NCBI RefSeq assembly: GCF_022376445.1
Contig: NW_025955033.1
Coordinates: 124,001 to 188,000 of the forward strand
Length of the DNA stretch: 64,000 nt
From: Fomitopsis serialis
Taxonomy: Eukaryota > Basidiomycota > Agaricomycetes > Polyporales > Fomitopsidaceae
Direction: 5' to 3'
Shown here: positions 25,460 through 36,888 of the stretch, piece by piece
Layout of the letters: the number at the start of each line of letters is the position of its first letter
How positions within the stretch are numbered: position 1 is the first letter of the stretch
The notes under the pieces: model-generated
Told to the model about the DNA's origin: nothing
The model's database searches: none
The model's input: only the letters and a program-made list of their open reading frames with translations
Made by a program: the position numbers and the translations under genes

Positions 25460-25714
25460 CTAAGCTGTCGTCGTCGCCAGGGCTGGCAGCTCCCATTTGC
25501 ACACAGAACCATCAGCTGATGCAGACACGATATGCCTATTGTCGTGGGAGAAGGAGAGGTATTTCACGTTGTCGGTGTGCCCGAGAAACCGAGCGACCTC
25601 CTTCTTCGTCGCCATGTCGCAGACCGTGATGATGTGGTCCTCACCACCCGCGGCGAGGAGGGAGGAGAGGAGCATGAACAGCTTTTCCGTGGCTCGGGCC
25701 TTGCAGGTTGACAA
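25460..25714 (-). pseudogene. WD40-repeat protein fragment
   Basis: A minus-strand segment of about 60-84 codons with clear WD40 character: LLAAGGEDHIITVCDM, then VARFLGHTDNVKYLSFS, then HIVSASADGSVCKWEL. That is one complete repeat plus the end of another. WD40 proteins normally carry six or seven repeats, so this is the C-terminal end of a larger protein. Upstream minus-strand sequence (25,740-26,430) has open stretches but no further repeat that I can see. It is annotated as a fragment; a spliced gene with distant exons is a less likely alternative. Confidence 0.6.
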
Positions 25715-25739
25715 CTGAGCGCGAGACGAGAGCAGTAGC

Positions 25740-26430
25740 GCTGTTACGAGGGAAGCACGTCCATAAGATCTTGCGGAGGCTCGTCACATCGACAGGTTCG
25801 AGCGGCTCGACAGAGAGGATGTGTCGAGGACAATCGACGCGCGTCCGAGTTGCCGATCGAAGGTCCGTTCGCATACCTTGTAATTCCTGCCAGCCGTCTG
25901 CGTGAAGGTACCGCTGTGCATGAAAGATCCACAAGCTAGTTCGGGTCCCGCAGAGGCCGCCGCGCTCGAGCGAGCGCATCGTGTACGTGGCATCACTGCG
26001 CGTATCTTCGCTTTCCAGAGGCACTTCATGGAGTATCGCCCGTGTCAGCGCTCGCGCTCGCGTGGATCCCATTTGGTCCTATACGCATGGATCGCCTCAA
26101 GATGTCGATACACGCTGTAGCGTGGCTTTTACATAGCTCGAGGAATTTCCATGCATTGTCGATGCTGACATCGGAAAGATGATACTTCTGGGGTACATTA
26201 CGTTGAAGGTGCTGCGAGAGAGGGAAAATCAGATGCAAAGACGTACCCATCTGCGCGTACAACGCGTGGTCTTCGAGCACGCGCTGACGCGTCGACTTGG
26301 GGAATTCGACGATGGAGGTGTCCAGAGAGCGCATTACGCACGGTGTGATGCGGATATGTGGTTTTCTTCTATCGTCGGGACACCGTGACAGAAGTAAGCC
26401 CCAGACGCCATCTAGAACCAATTTCATGAA
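25740..26430 (-). other. Open minus-strand stretch upstream of WD40 fragment
   Basis: A 133-codon frame (26,427-26,026) and an overlapping 143-codon frame look moderately protein-like (contain DVSIDNAWKFLELCKS and HAQRYLHADGWQEL). They may be decayed exons of the WD40 gene, perhaps its N-terminal effector part. No family could be assigned. Confidence 0.3.
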
Positions 26431-26599
26431 TTTCCTTCATGCAACACGCTCTAATCGAAGCGGGAATCGATGATTGAGAACGAATACGGACTGGGATGTG
26501 AGGTCGAAGCAAGAACCGAGGTCGAAGCGGATGTGAGGTCGAAGCAGAGGTTGAAGCAACAACCATGTCAGACTCGATGACGGGACGCGTCGCGCGACA

Positions 26600-28400
26600 T
26601 GGCACGTGATGAACGTGTCGCGGCGTGCCCGCTCACTGACCCGCCACCTGGCACCTGCCTGCGACGCCGACGACAACATGGACCACATGTCGCGCCTCTC
26701 GCATAGCTGCCCTTTTGCATCCGCGATGCCGTCCTCTGAAGGCCATACACCTCGCCGTCCAACACTCAAAGATCTTCTCGGCGCGACCCCACAGTTCCGT
26801 GGCCAATTCTGACCCACGTCTAGTATGCAGTGTGCAGACTCTTGCTGCTTCGAGTCATTGCATTCTGCTCACCCTCCGTGCCCGTGCTGGCTGCTGTCCC
26901 AAATTTATTCGGCTTGACCCCCGTCCGACCAAGCTGTGCTCTCCGTTCCACCTACAGGCCGCTCCTTCGATCCCGTACCGCGTTTGTCCTTGCAAAATGC
27001 ATATCTGGAGGCCGCTGACAGTGGAGGGAGGGCGACCAGGGACAATCCGGTGAGTCTCGAGTCAATCCTTTCGAGCTTGGAGAGTAACCGTCAGATTCTT
27101 GTTCAGGCGATTGTGAGCAAGCTTCACATGCATGTCAAGGTTGCAGCTGCATCTACCGGCACAAGATCAGAGAGCGCGAGGATGTCCGCCCTCCCCAATT
27201 GCTGGAGGCATAACCTTGGCAGACACAGACACTGGGTCGGTTGTAAGCACCCTCCTCCTCCTCCACCACCCTGCGTGAGCTCACACGCAAAGGCGTCCTG
27301 TAGTCTCTCGTGCACGCAGAAGCAGCTACGCTCCTCTGGAGAGTCTGCTACGCCCCTCGGGCGGATGGGTAAGTGGTCATAACCTCGCCCCCACCACTCC
27401 CTCATTTCAGGCGACGTACTCGTGGTGATGCAGCTGCTTCTCTGCAAGCTCGCGGGCTCTCACTATACCTCGAAGAGTCGAACTGTCGCGTTCGTCCGTG
27501 TCCCGCGGACGTGCACCTATCCGTTCGTCCTTCTGCTGACATCGATTGTCGTATCCGTGCGTCCCACGCTGACCCAGATATTTACAGCCTGCAGAGGATC
27601 CGCGTCTTCCGGTGCTGTTGCAGTAAGAACAGCGTGCGGTAATATTGCATCTTTGGAGCTTCGGCAGGCTGTTGCGCGCCCTGTGCATCAAGATCCCATC
27701 CGTGAGTGAACCTTTGTACGTCCCAAGACTCAACGGTCAGGGACGTACGTTCATCTGGTTAGGCGCGGTACGAGCATCTCGTCAGGCTCCTTCGCGGTTC
27801 GGCCCTCAGGTTTACCTATCAACACGAGTCCGAATGGATGAAGCATCTCTTCGTTCTCATCTGGTTGAATACACCGCGACGCTGCAGCGCGGATTACGAG
27901 TCGTTCATCAGGTTGTGCTGGCCGTCAAACCTCTGGGCCGACAATCGGGATTGTACGCCACAAGTCTCGTAATCTCGCTCTGATGTCGTCTAGTCTCCCG
28001 CCAACGCCCACGATCGCGGTTCCTTCGCCTTTTATCATCCCCGCACCTGGTAATCTACCCCCACCACGCATATACCTGGCTCGCACGCCAGCCGACGGTG
28101 TTGCTAGGCATCGACGGTCAGCCTCTCCCCAACGAGCCTTACCACGTACGCGACGCCCGGCGACAATCTGCCGCGGATGGGCAGCGGATGCATTGCGCTC
28201 CCCGTTTGCCGGTTCCGTCGACAACCTACGGCCGTCATCCGACCCATGCGTGGGCCGAGTGGAGAGAACGCGCAGTTCGTCGGCCAGCAATGCTCGGGGA
28301 CCGACCACTTGCGAAGGATGTCCTCGCCACGGGCCGCCGATCCGCGGATCTTATTGCACAGCGGACTTGTGCGTCCGTACTGCCTTAGTTACGACGATGC
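26600..28400 (+). pseudogene. Module Z, copy 4
   Basis: The most diverged Z copy. Shared landmarks are aaagatcttctcggcgcgac near 26,770, the ...gtgagtctcgag donor near 27,050, the ctacgcccctcgggcggatg exon end near 27,350, and the 3' part near 28,190-28,300 (ATTGCGCTCCCCGTTTGCCGG). The exon reading LVHAEAATLLWRVCYAPRADG aligns with TVHAALTSLRILRL...VCYVPRADG of copy 2a. Frames are not continuous. Unknown family. Confidence 0.4.
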
Positions 28401-29007
28401 TCCGTGAATGTACAATAGCCATGTTTAAGGTGTGAAACCACTGGATCTTATATAAGAATTGCGATCCTAATGCAGATGGTATCGCTACTCTCCGCCGTCG
28501 TACTTAGGTCCAGTCCGGTGCGACGCAAAACGCGTATACGAGATCTTCGTTCCGCTGAGACAGTCACTCGACATGCCTGGCAGCAAGTGGACAACTGGAT
28601 AGGCGAGCCTAGAGGGCTTCAGCGTCGCGTCGCCACGCTGCTCTCCGCCTTCGTGTGCGTCCGTATCAGCTTCAAGTTGTACATTTGCGGGAACTGATGC
28701 CCGCGCCCAGAACGACCGTGACAACGGACGAATGGTATCATATCTCCGACGCACGGGCCTGAGAGTGCTAGCTAGCTCGGAGTCGGCGGTGTCATACGAA
28801 GGGAGCGCATACAATAGACAACATGATTCTTACAGCAGTACGCGCGGTGAGTCCTGCCCGTCCCCTAACGACCTCGCAAACCTATGATCCATCCTGTCCT
28901 GTGTGTATCACGCCCATGTTCCCGAATCCTAACCCTGCACGTCCGTTCTTCAGCTCCAATTCCAAGGATTCTCGTCATGAGTCTCGCAAATCGACTGCAA
29001 AAGCCTG
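28401..29007. other. Spacer downstream of F-box copy 3
   Basis: Diverged counterpart of the spacer seen in units 1 and 3. No gene is seen. Confidence 0.35.
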
Positions 29008-31138
29008 CTAAGCGTGTAGCGGCGAGATGTCCGGTGGATTACCGCGCCGAACGCCGTTCACAAAGACGCTCTCCGAGTTCGGTTGTTGACCTGGGTTGTT
29101 TGTGAGTAAAGTGGTTTCCAGTATAGCAAGAATCGAGTGGCATACAACTTGATAGTCCGAGGTCAGTCCTGCAACTCCAAGCGCACCGTCTATCGGCCCC
29201 GGAGAAATCACATCTGTATCTCCACTAGCATCGCACACGTTTCCTCCGCTTTCGTCATCTCCCGCGTCCTGGATTTTCGTAATGCTGGTATGCGTCCCTA
29301 GTCGAGCGGATGAGCGCACTGAGCAGATCACGGCTGCGCCTTTACGGACAACGGAGTCGTGACACTCACCAAGTACTGATGAGGGATTACGAGTGACGGA
29401 CAATTCACCGTCAGGATCGGGAATGAAGTGGAGCCGTAAGACTTCGCGATCCAGCCACGGCGCGAACAGGTTGATCATATACGACTTGATCGCAGACATT
29501 GTGGCGATTTGGATCTCTTCCGAGTCCGTCTGGACTTGAATGACAACACCCGCCTCGTCCTGCTCAGAGTGTGCTGGAAGCCGGTGAAAGACGCCACGAG
29601 AGAGTACACTCTGGAAATCGAAGGTGAAGCTGGGAGAGTCTGTCTCGCTGACCAACACCTCGTCCCCATATTCAGACGTCTCGGAGTGGGACAGATTAAT
29701 GGTGATTCTGAGCCGCCCCAAATGCGAGCTTCGGATGTCAGATAGCAAGATACATAGGGCCCTCTGGATCCTCGGAAGTGACGGATCGACAGCGCGAAAG
29801 TGCACTGTCAGCATTGTCAGTGCTGTATTTGCTGTAAGTCGCGGTACGACATCGTCTCCTATGGTTTCAATTGAGCGTCTTAAATTGCAATGACGAGACA
29901 CCGAAATCTTTACCATTAGCGAGATAACACTCAAGCTCGAGCGTCTTGAGCGCAGTTCCGGCGAGACGCAGGACCTCTGTAACGTGTGGTCCAAGATCTG
30001 CACATGGGGCATCCTCGATGGCAGTGAAGTCAAGCCATATGACCTCCAGTTGGCTACACACTTGTGGTGTTGACCACAGCTTCAGAAGCTGGGATGCCCA
30101 CAATTGGGGTACGTAAACGAGTCCGAAAGTCGACAGCGAGGGATTTGGTGCATGTGCTGTGTACAGGGTCATGTCCGCCATTGACGCAGGCTCGACATGG
30201 AGGCCGAATGCATGACGTAGCGACAAGTTGGACAGATGGGAGAAATGGGATAAAAACCGATGAAGATGTGAGAACGAGGAGTAGCAGCGGAGGTCCAACT
30301 CTAGTTCTGTTACGTATGGGTACATCGCACATACGTCCAACAACAATCGACCGTGTTCATACATGTGAGCAGCCGACTCGGAAGTTGGGTGATAAGTCCC
30401 AAGTCCGATTCTCTTGAGCTTGTTGCGGTACGAGGGAACGTAGCGGGTCACTGGATCAGGTACCAGCGGGTGCTGCAGTGTGACGTCCCAGAGAGACAAG
30501 TGTTCGAGGCTCGGTAGTGCATTGGAAATCCTACGGAGTTCTGCCATACTGCGAAAGCAGCACTGTGTGATACCTAGTCTTGTGATGCCAGTGTAGTAGG
30601 AGAGGGAGTGGAAGAAGCGATCATGTGGCCTTGCGACTGCGCAGTCGAAGTCCTCTATCCCTAGGCTCGTCAATCGTGGTAGAATGTACCCGGGGATGCA
30701 CATTGGAAAGACGCGTATGAAGGGCCTTTGAGGATCCTCCACAATCTTCAGGCTGGTAAATGTCTTGCCATACGGTCGATTGCCATTTGACAAGAACATA
30801 TGTGCGCAGTCGTCCAAGGCCTCTCGGGTTCCCAACTCGAGCCAGCTGCCCCAGAAGAGGCGTTTTGCAGCATGGTACCAAGCGTGACAAATGAAGCGAC
30901 ACCTCGTCAGTGTAAAAGGATCGTACCGGAGGATCTCGAAAATGTGGTCGATCAGTTCCGGCGGAAATCGCGGATAGGTATCACTGCGTCGACGAGACAA
31001 GTGGATATGTCATTCGAGCAATGGGCGCCAGAGTAAACAGAAGGCATACTTTGAGTACGTGGGTGGTCTGAAGCAAGAGTCCAGGTATTGATCATGACCT
31101 TCCAGCAGCCTGTCTGCACCATCGACCACACCCGTCAT
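29008..31138 (-). CDS. F-box protein, array copy 3
   Basis: Predicted 669-residue F-box protein, more diverged than copies 1 and 2 but with the same architecture. Minus-strand exons: 31138-31050, 30983-29914 and 29858-29008, one continuous frame. The F-box (YPRFPPELIDHIFEIL, LTRCRFICHAWYHAAKR) is at about residues 30-75 and is followed by leucine-rich segments. Intron 2 is 55 nt with an in-frame stop, so here splicing is obligatory. This supports the equivalent 54-nt introns of copies 1 and 2. The C-terminus is extended relative to them by about 50 residues without a recognised domain. Confidence 0.85.
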
Positions 31139-32606
31139 CTGGTAACCCGGCATCGGGTCATTATGATACAGTGACCCGGTACATGTTGGAAAGTATACCT
31201 CACCTGACTACGTCTGCAGAATTTCGAGTAGTATCTGAGTTGACGATTGATGCCCTGCATAGAGTGCAGAAGTATCAGGTTATATCGTGCAGACACCACT
31301 CCACTTGGATCTCACCCGTGAAAGTCTTTTTGAGCTTCAATGCGGCGCTCGGGCGCGATCACCCGAGGCAGAAGCGGCCGGCGAGAGAGATGGTAGGTTC
31401 TGAGCGTAGTGTCGGACCAGTAGCAGTGGTAGGAGTCGTTGGCAAGCGTAGAGCACGCGCAGAACGCGGGAGGCAACATATAATTTGTACTACGGACTTC
31501 AAGAGACACAGTATCGTTATATTACCAGCACGCGCTCTTATCGCGCGGCATCAGACCTCACAAGGCCTCACGCACATGATCGAACGGACTGTGTCCATGG
31601 ACGGCGGACGCAGCATTGCGTTATAGTCTTGCCGCTCTAACATTCTATTGATATTCATCGCATGGGTACAGATGAGAAGCGAGGTGAGGCGCATCAGTGT
31701 CTCGCTCACTAAATCCGCCCAAGTTCCTGTACTGCGTACCATCCGAGTCGCTCAAGAAGAACGAGCGAACGTTGTCCATGATCAGCGTATCCAGCAGGAT
31801 GAGAGCGAGAAAACGAGTGGTATGCTGCTCGGGAGCGGACGTAGCCAGCGGAGCCTGACATGGTTAAACATGTGAATGCATTCATAGCAAGATTATGGAT
31901 AGGGGGCATGAGTTGGCGCGCGCGAAGGGAAACTGACATCAGCAGAGCGGATCGGAGGCTAAGGGCTGGCCCTCACCGCAGCATCTCGAGACAACAGGGC
32001 GAGCTCCGGCACACCAGCTACCCAGCGAGTGAATCTTCAAGAGCGATGCCACAAACACCACGGCGTTGTCGAGATGGAGCAATTCCTCACGAGAGTGAGC
32101 AGATAGGCAGCCGGAATACTGACATAATGACGCACCATACATTCGCGCTTCATCCATGTACATGGGCAAGAACACATCAATATGCGTCCACGTTCGTCCG
32201 TCGTCGTGGTATGCATGGCTTGTCGTCTGCTGTGGCTTCATGTCTGTTGCTCGTGATTGCAAAGGATACAGTGGACCCACTCTGTGTTGCCCAAATGACT
32301 GTAAGATCGTGGGGGCTCCGAGCGGCAAAGACCACCCACTCTTCGTCAAAGGGGTCGTTCGGGTCGGCCTAGGAAGACTAGATCAAAGCAGCAAGTATGA
32401 TCAAGTCGTACTGCATGGAGCAATCACAGGATCGTGCGATCGCGCAGAAACCACCGCTGTCCTGTCAGGCGCAGTCAATTCCAACCGCCAGAATGTCCTC
32501 GGGGCGCCTCATGCCGCATTCCGAATGCAAAGATCTTTCTCGACGAGTCGTCTAAACCACACTTACAAAACACGAACAGTGGCGATACTAGTATTACATG
32601 AAAATC
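31139..32606. other. Right edge of the tandem array and spacer
   Basis: 31,139-31,490 resembles the 5' flank of the other F-box copies, and about 31,490-31,760 is a decayed module X. The remainder to 32,606 has one 170-codon plus-strand ORF (31,860-32,372) and overlapping minus-strand ORFs, none with a recognisable domain. I consider them non-coding. Confidence 0.4.
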
Positions 32607-34555
32607 CTACGCCCTTCCCTTGAAAGGGACGCGCGTTGCGGCCTCGCTCGCGTTCAGCGTGAGCGGGATGTCGTACAGCCACCTTGTCACGAGGTCCTGC
32701 ATCGTTCATCAGAAAAGGAGCAGTGAAGGGGGACGAATGACTCACCAAGCCAGCCTCGGGCTGGTCGTACGGGACCATGTGCCTGTATTGAGAGTTAGAC
32801 TCGCACCAGGACGACGAACGGGAAACGTACCCAGCCTCGTGGACAGTGACGAAGGTGATGTTGCCAGCGGTCTCGTCGTTACCGCCTGCGCTGCGGACCG
32901 TACCTGCGAGCGTACCCGTCTCGGTGGTCACCCAAGGCGCTGCCTTCTTCGCCGCAAACTCCTTCTGGAAGCGCGTGTCGAGCTGCTCGACCCAGCGTTC
33001 GTTACCCTGCGCACAGTGGTCAGTACGCCTCGCGCGGACAATACGAGAGCAGACGCACGATGAAGTTGCACATCATGTCCGCGTTGCCGGCGTACACGAG
33101 CAGCCTGACGCCGTCTTCGACGAGGTCGGGGAGGAGCACGGCGCTGTTGTGCGAGCCGTCGCCCTGCATCGCGAATGCCTGGTTGACCTGCATGTTGCAG
33201 CTCTCAAAGTTGCGAGTCGGGTTCACACCGAGCGCACGCTTCACCGAGGGCTGATTCATCCATGTCTCGATCCAGGACATCTGCTTGTAGCACAGATCGC
33301 CGTCCTTCTCACGGTCGCACTTCTTGCGTACGTCGTACGGGTTGTAGCCAAGCTCTGCGCCTCGTCAGTGGATTCGCAAGCAAGTGCAACGGCTACTCAC
33401 GCATCAACGGGCCCATGATCTGGCTGTTGCAGTAGAGGATCGCTGGCACGCACGTGAGGCGCGAGTTGAAGTCGTAACAGCTCTTGACGAGCCGCTGGCA
33501 TGTCGGCACCTTTGCGCGCAGAGCCTGGCACTCCGGACCATTGGGGTCGTCATAGACGGCATATGGGCCCTCGCACGCCCAGTCGGGGACGCTCGCGTGC
33601 TGGATGTAGGGGTCCGTGAGCCCGTTGCCGAGCATCACAGACGCGAGGTTGATAGGTAGCAGCCCCGGCACGGCGACGTCGAGCGCACGCGCGGCTGCGA
33701 GAGCCTTGTTCTCCGTGTGGATGACGGACGCGATGTTCGGTGCGTACGTCCCGCCGTAGCTCTCGGCAGCGATGTGGAATGGCGCATCAGCGTACTTGGA
33801 GAAGCGCCCGAGGAACAGCTCCAGGAAGGCGTAGACGTCCTTGCCCGCGACGGGGCTCGTGTTCACGGACGTGCCCTCCTCGGCGTATGAGAAGCCGACG
33901 TCGACAGGCTGGTCCAGGAAGATAACGTTGGCATTCGCGTTCCAGGAGTGTTCGTTGTAGGTCACGTTCGCCCCGTCCTGGGCCACAGCACACGGACCAA
34001 GCTCGAAGAGAAGGCCAGTAGACGACGAGCAGCCTGGGCCGCCGTTGAGCCAGAGAAGCAGAGGCGCGTTGTCAGGGTTGTGGCGAGCCTCAAAGAACCT
34101 GGTTGCGAATTAGGGGTGCCAACCAGAGGTGTCTAGGTGACTCGGACTCACCAAAAGAACAGATGCTTGTCCTGTGCAATGTCGAGGTATCCTGAGTATT
34201 GCTTGACTTTCGGATCACACAGTTCGGGCTCTGTCACTCGCAACTGGTGTTCACTAAAGGCAGGGTGCTGGACGAGCTCGTCTGTCGCCTTGTAAGCGGT
34301 ATTCATGCGTCACGAAGCGTGCATCTTACAGGTGATCCCGTTCTGCAGAACTCGCGTCCTTCCGAAGAGGTCTACCCACTTCGTGGCCGTCTCCTTCGTA
34401 TGCTTGATAGTGTGGTGGGCAACGTGCTTCACACCTTCAAAGGCATCGTGAATCGTATTTGCCACGGCCGAGAAGTCGTCTCCGATGACCACTTGCTCAG
34501 CTGGAACAGCATAGACGGCCGCGGCGAGCAGAACAGAAAGATACAGCGGCCTCAT
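32607..34555 (-). CDS. Serine carboxypeptidase, S10 family (carboxypeptidase Y-like)
   Basis: Predicted 550-residue secretory/vacuolar serine carboxypeptidase that removes C-terminal residues from peptides. Seven minus-strand exons: 34555-34330, 34281-34152, 34098-33401, 33354-33059, 33006-32831, 32782-32746 and 32696-32607, all joining in phase. An N-terminal signal peptide (MRPLYLSVLLAAAVYA) is followed by a propeptide-like stretch. Family hallmarks are the oxyanion-hole motif LNGGPGCSS (about 136-144), the nucleophile in ESYGG (Ser232), Asp444 in YAGNADMMCN, and His510 in HEAGHMVPYDQPEAG. The triad is complete. Typical length for the family. A 75-bp piece of its last exon recurs at about 38,784-38,862. 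Confidence 0.92.
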
Positions 34556-35477
34556 GGTGGTCGGGACAGAGTAGTGCACCCCGCGCCCGGCGCTCGCGTC
34601 GCTTCTCCTCCTATTCGGTCACGTTCCCGCGCCGTGGTTGGGCGGAGCGTTCCGTCCGAGCCCTCCTGTTTGGTAACTTGTAACTAAGTACTGGACCGTA
34701 TTCGACAGTCCTAGTCTCCGTTGCAGATCTTACAAGTCGACAAGCGTATCACTTTCGCACAGCGTCGACGACGAATTCGAGTGTACAATGAGGTCCCCAG
34801 GATTGAACAATAGTATACCGTCAGCATCGCAAGCCAGTCCGCCCTCGAAGTGAATACATTCACCAGTCGCTGTCGAGCAATGTCCTCTACATAATAATAC
34901 ACGGACGAACCACTAGTACTAGCTTCAACCAGCGACTGTAGCCATTACCAACGATGGCATCCTACGCACGAAACCTATAATATATCGAACGAATATAAGT
35001 AGCGTCGATGTAAACGGCTTGGCTTGAAACATTCAAGGCTTCCGTGCGTCGTCTCCCATCCCTCGATGCTTACACGTGTTATCTTCGGGGTCTACTGTTT
35101 CGACCACGTCGAGCCCCTTGCCGAGCGAGTGGCAGTACGCATGGGCCCAGTCCGTATGGATTTGCGTCATCGAGGTCTTGGATGAAGGGCACGCCGGAGG
35201 TAGCGGTGAGGAGCTTGTCGGTGAGGATTTTGACAATACAGATGGTGTGTAGCGCGTCTGGACAATACACGACACTCGAGGTCGAGACCCCACAATGCCG
35301 CGACAGGTATTCGAAGACTGGTGACATGCTACGGGAGGCACGTTGACTGAACAGGACGAGTCTGCAATTCCGCGGTTCCTTGAAATTTGAGCCACGCCCT
35401 TCTGTTGATCGCTCCGCTGGACACAACGATGTCGGTCAACGCGTTGGTCAACTCACGAAATGTGTTCACTCACCAGC
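34556..35477. other. Intergenic, with an unassigned minus-strand open stretch
   Basis: Contains the presumed promoter of the carboxypeptidase. At about 35,340-35,080 a minus-strand frame reads SPVFEYLSRHCGVSTSS and ATSGVPFIQDLDDANPYGL. Its composition is protein-like, but no start, splice structure or known family could be settled. It may be an exon remnant. Confidence 0.35.
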
Positions 35478-36349
35478 TCATACAGTGCTAAGGCCTAAAG
35501 CAATGTCTTGAACGATTACCGCTGCCAACCTTCGTTTCTTCTCCAATTTGGCCGCCCACATCGCCGATCCCACCGAAGTTGTGAGCAGAAACAACATACT
35601 TAGCCCTGGGATAAGTTGCAGAGCCAAATGCACCGTGCCGAACCTACAAAACACAAACGTAAACGCTCTCGACACAACCAAGACAATGGACGAACTACTC
35701 ACCATGTATATTTTCTCTGTCTGCGCTTGATCGCCTGCTTCTTGTCTTTCTCGGTGAGACCGAGAAGCTTGAAGTACCGCCAATGCTGCAAGGGGCCCGC
35801 ACGGTAACCCGTCAAGACCAGGAATATTGGCGTGCCCACGACAGGCGCAAATGTTAGAGGCAGGAGTATAACGAACTCGCAAATTTGGCGGAAAGAAAAC
35901 GGGCTGTAGACATGCGATATTCGGGACTTGCCCAGCTTCTTGACTGGATCCGCGCCATCTGGAACGAGATCACGGCCTTGAGCCACTAGGTCATCCAGCC
36001 CTTCGTGGATAAGCACCTGTACCAGAGACAATGCGCAATCAGCATGACGATGACAACGAATAGGGAATGTATGAGAGATACTCACAGCGTCGAAGATGTC
36101 AGCCAAGCCTTCGTCCACGAAGAATGCCTCGAATAGAATCGCGACTATTGCAGCGCCTTCACCGAGGACGAGAAATGCGGCATTGACCCATGCAAGCGAA
36201 CGTCCATAGAATATCGCAAAGAACGCGACTTGTGGGAGGTAGGCAACGAGGAAAAGGAAGGTGTATACAATGAGCGACAAGATGAAACATGGCAGTAACC
36301 TCGCTCGCAGAACAGGCCACAGAAACGAGTGGCCCATGAAGAAGTACAT
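35478..36349 (-). CDS. Multi-pass membrane protein, RRT8/LDS (EI24-like) family
   Basis: Three minus-strand exons (36349-36086, 36016-35703, 35643-35478) give 247 residues in one frame. Hydrophobic helices occur near residues 15-40, 45-75, 120-150 and 200-225. Conserved-looking blocks include HSFLWPV, FILLPLTFAPVVGTP-like (here VILLPLTFAPVVGTP), LTGYRAGPLQHWRYF and LQLIPGLSMLFLLTT. From memory these resemble fungal EI24-domain/outer-spore-wall RRT8-type proteins, which in yeast associate with lipid droplets and spore-wall formation. The codon before the chosen ATG follows a ctag acceptor-like site, so a further 5' exon may exist or may have been lost to the inverted repeat at 36,409. Confidence 0.65.
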
Positions 36350-36408
36350 GCCCTAGTATAATGTCAGTCTACAAACCTTGTGGAGCAGTATGGAGCGGAA
36401 CCTTGAAC

Positions 36409-36888
36409 GGGTACAACCAAGGCGAACTGGTGGCTACATGGAGAGGCGTCGCCAATAGCGGTCGACGCTCTGGATGTTCTGAGCCGACCGAATTCATAGA
36501 GGCTACTACAGAGCTTGTGAGGGAGACGTTGGGAGGTAAGAGAAAGAGACAGCGAGATCGATGTACCAGGGCTAAAGGAGGTCAACGTTTGTCGGCGACG
36601 TCGACCAGGACTTGGAGGAGGACGCGCTGCGCCACGGCGCGATGTACGCCAAATGTACGCTGTCCCACGCCACCGCGTGAGGCGCTCGCGTCCTCCTCCT
36701 CCTCCTCGTCGCCGACAACCTTGACCTCCTTTAGCCCTGGTACATCGATTTCGCTGTCTCTTTCTCTTACCTCCCTCACAAGCTCTGTAGTAGTCTCTAT
36801 GGATCTGGTCGGCTCAGAACATCCAGAGCGTCGACCGCTTTTGGCGACGCCTCTCCATGCAGCCACCAGTTCGCCTTGGTTGTACCCG
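36409..36888. repeat. Large inverted repeat upstream of MYND copy 1
   Basis: The left arm (36,409-36,600) and right arm (36,707-36,888) are reverse complements over about 185 bp, with few mismatches and one 10-nt insertion in the left arm. The spacer is about 106 bp. The left arm borders the membrane-protein gene. The right arm contains the predicted first exon of MYND copy 1. Part of the left arm and spacer (gtcggcgacgtcgaccagga, gcgctgcgccac) recurs upstream of MYND copy 2 near 40,880. Confidence 0.8.

Noticed and set aside
31860..32372. 170-codon plus-strand ORF at the array edge
   Set aside because: It has no domain, no paralogue in the window and a competing minus-strand ORF of similar length.
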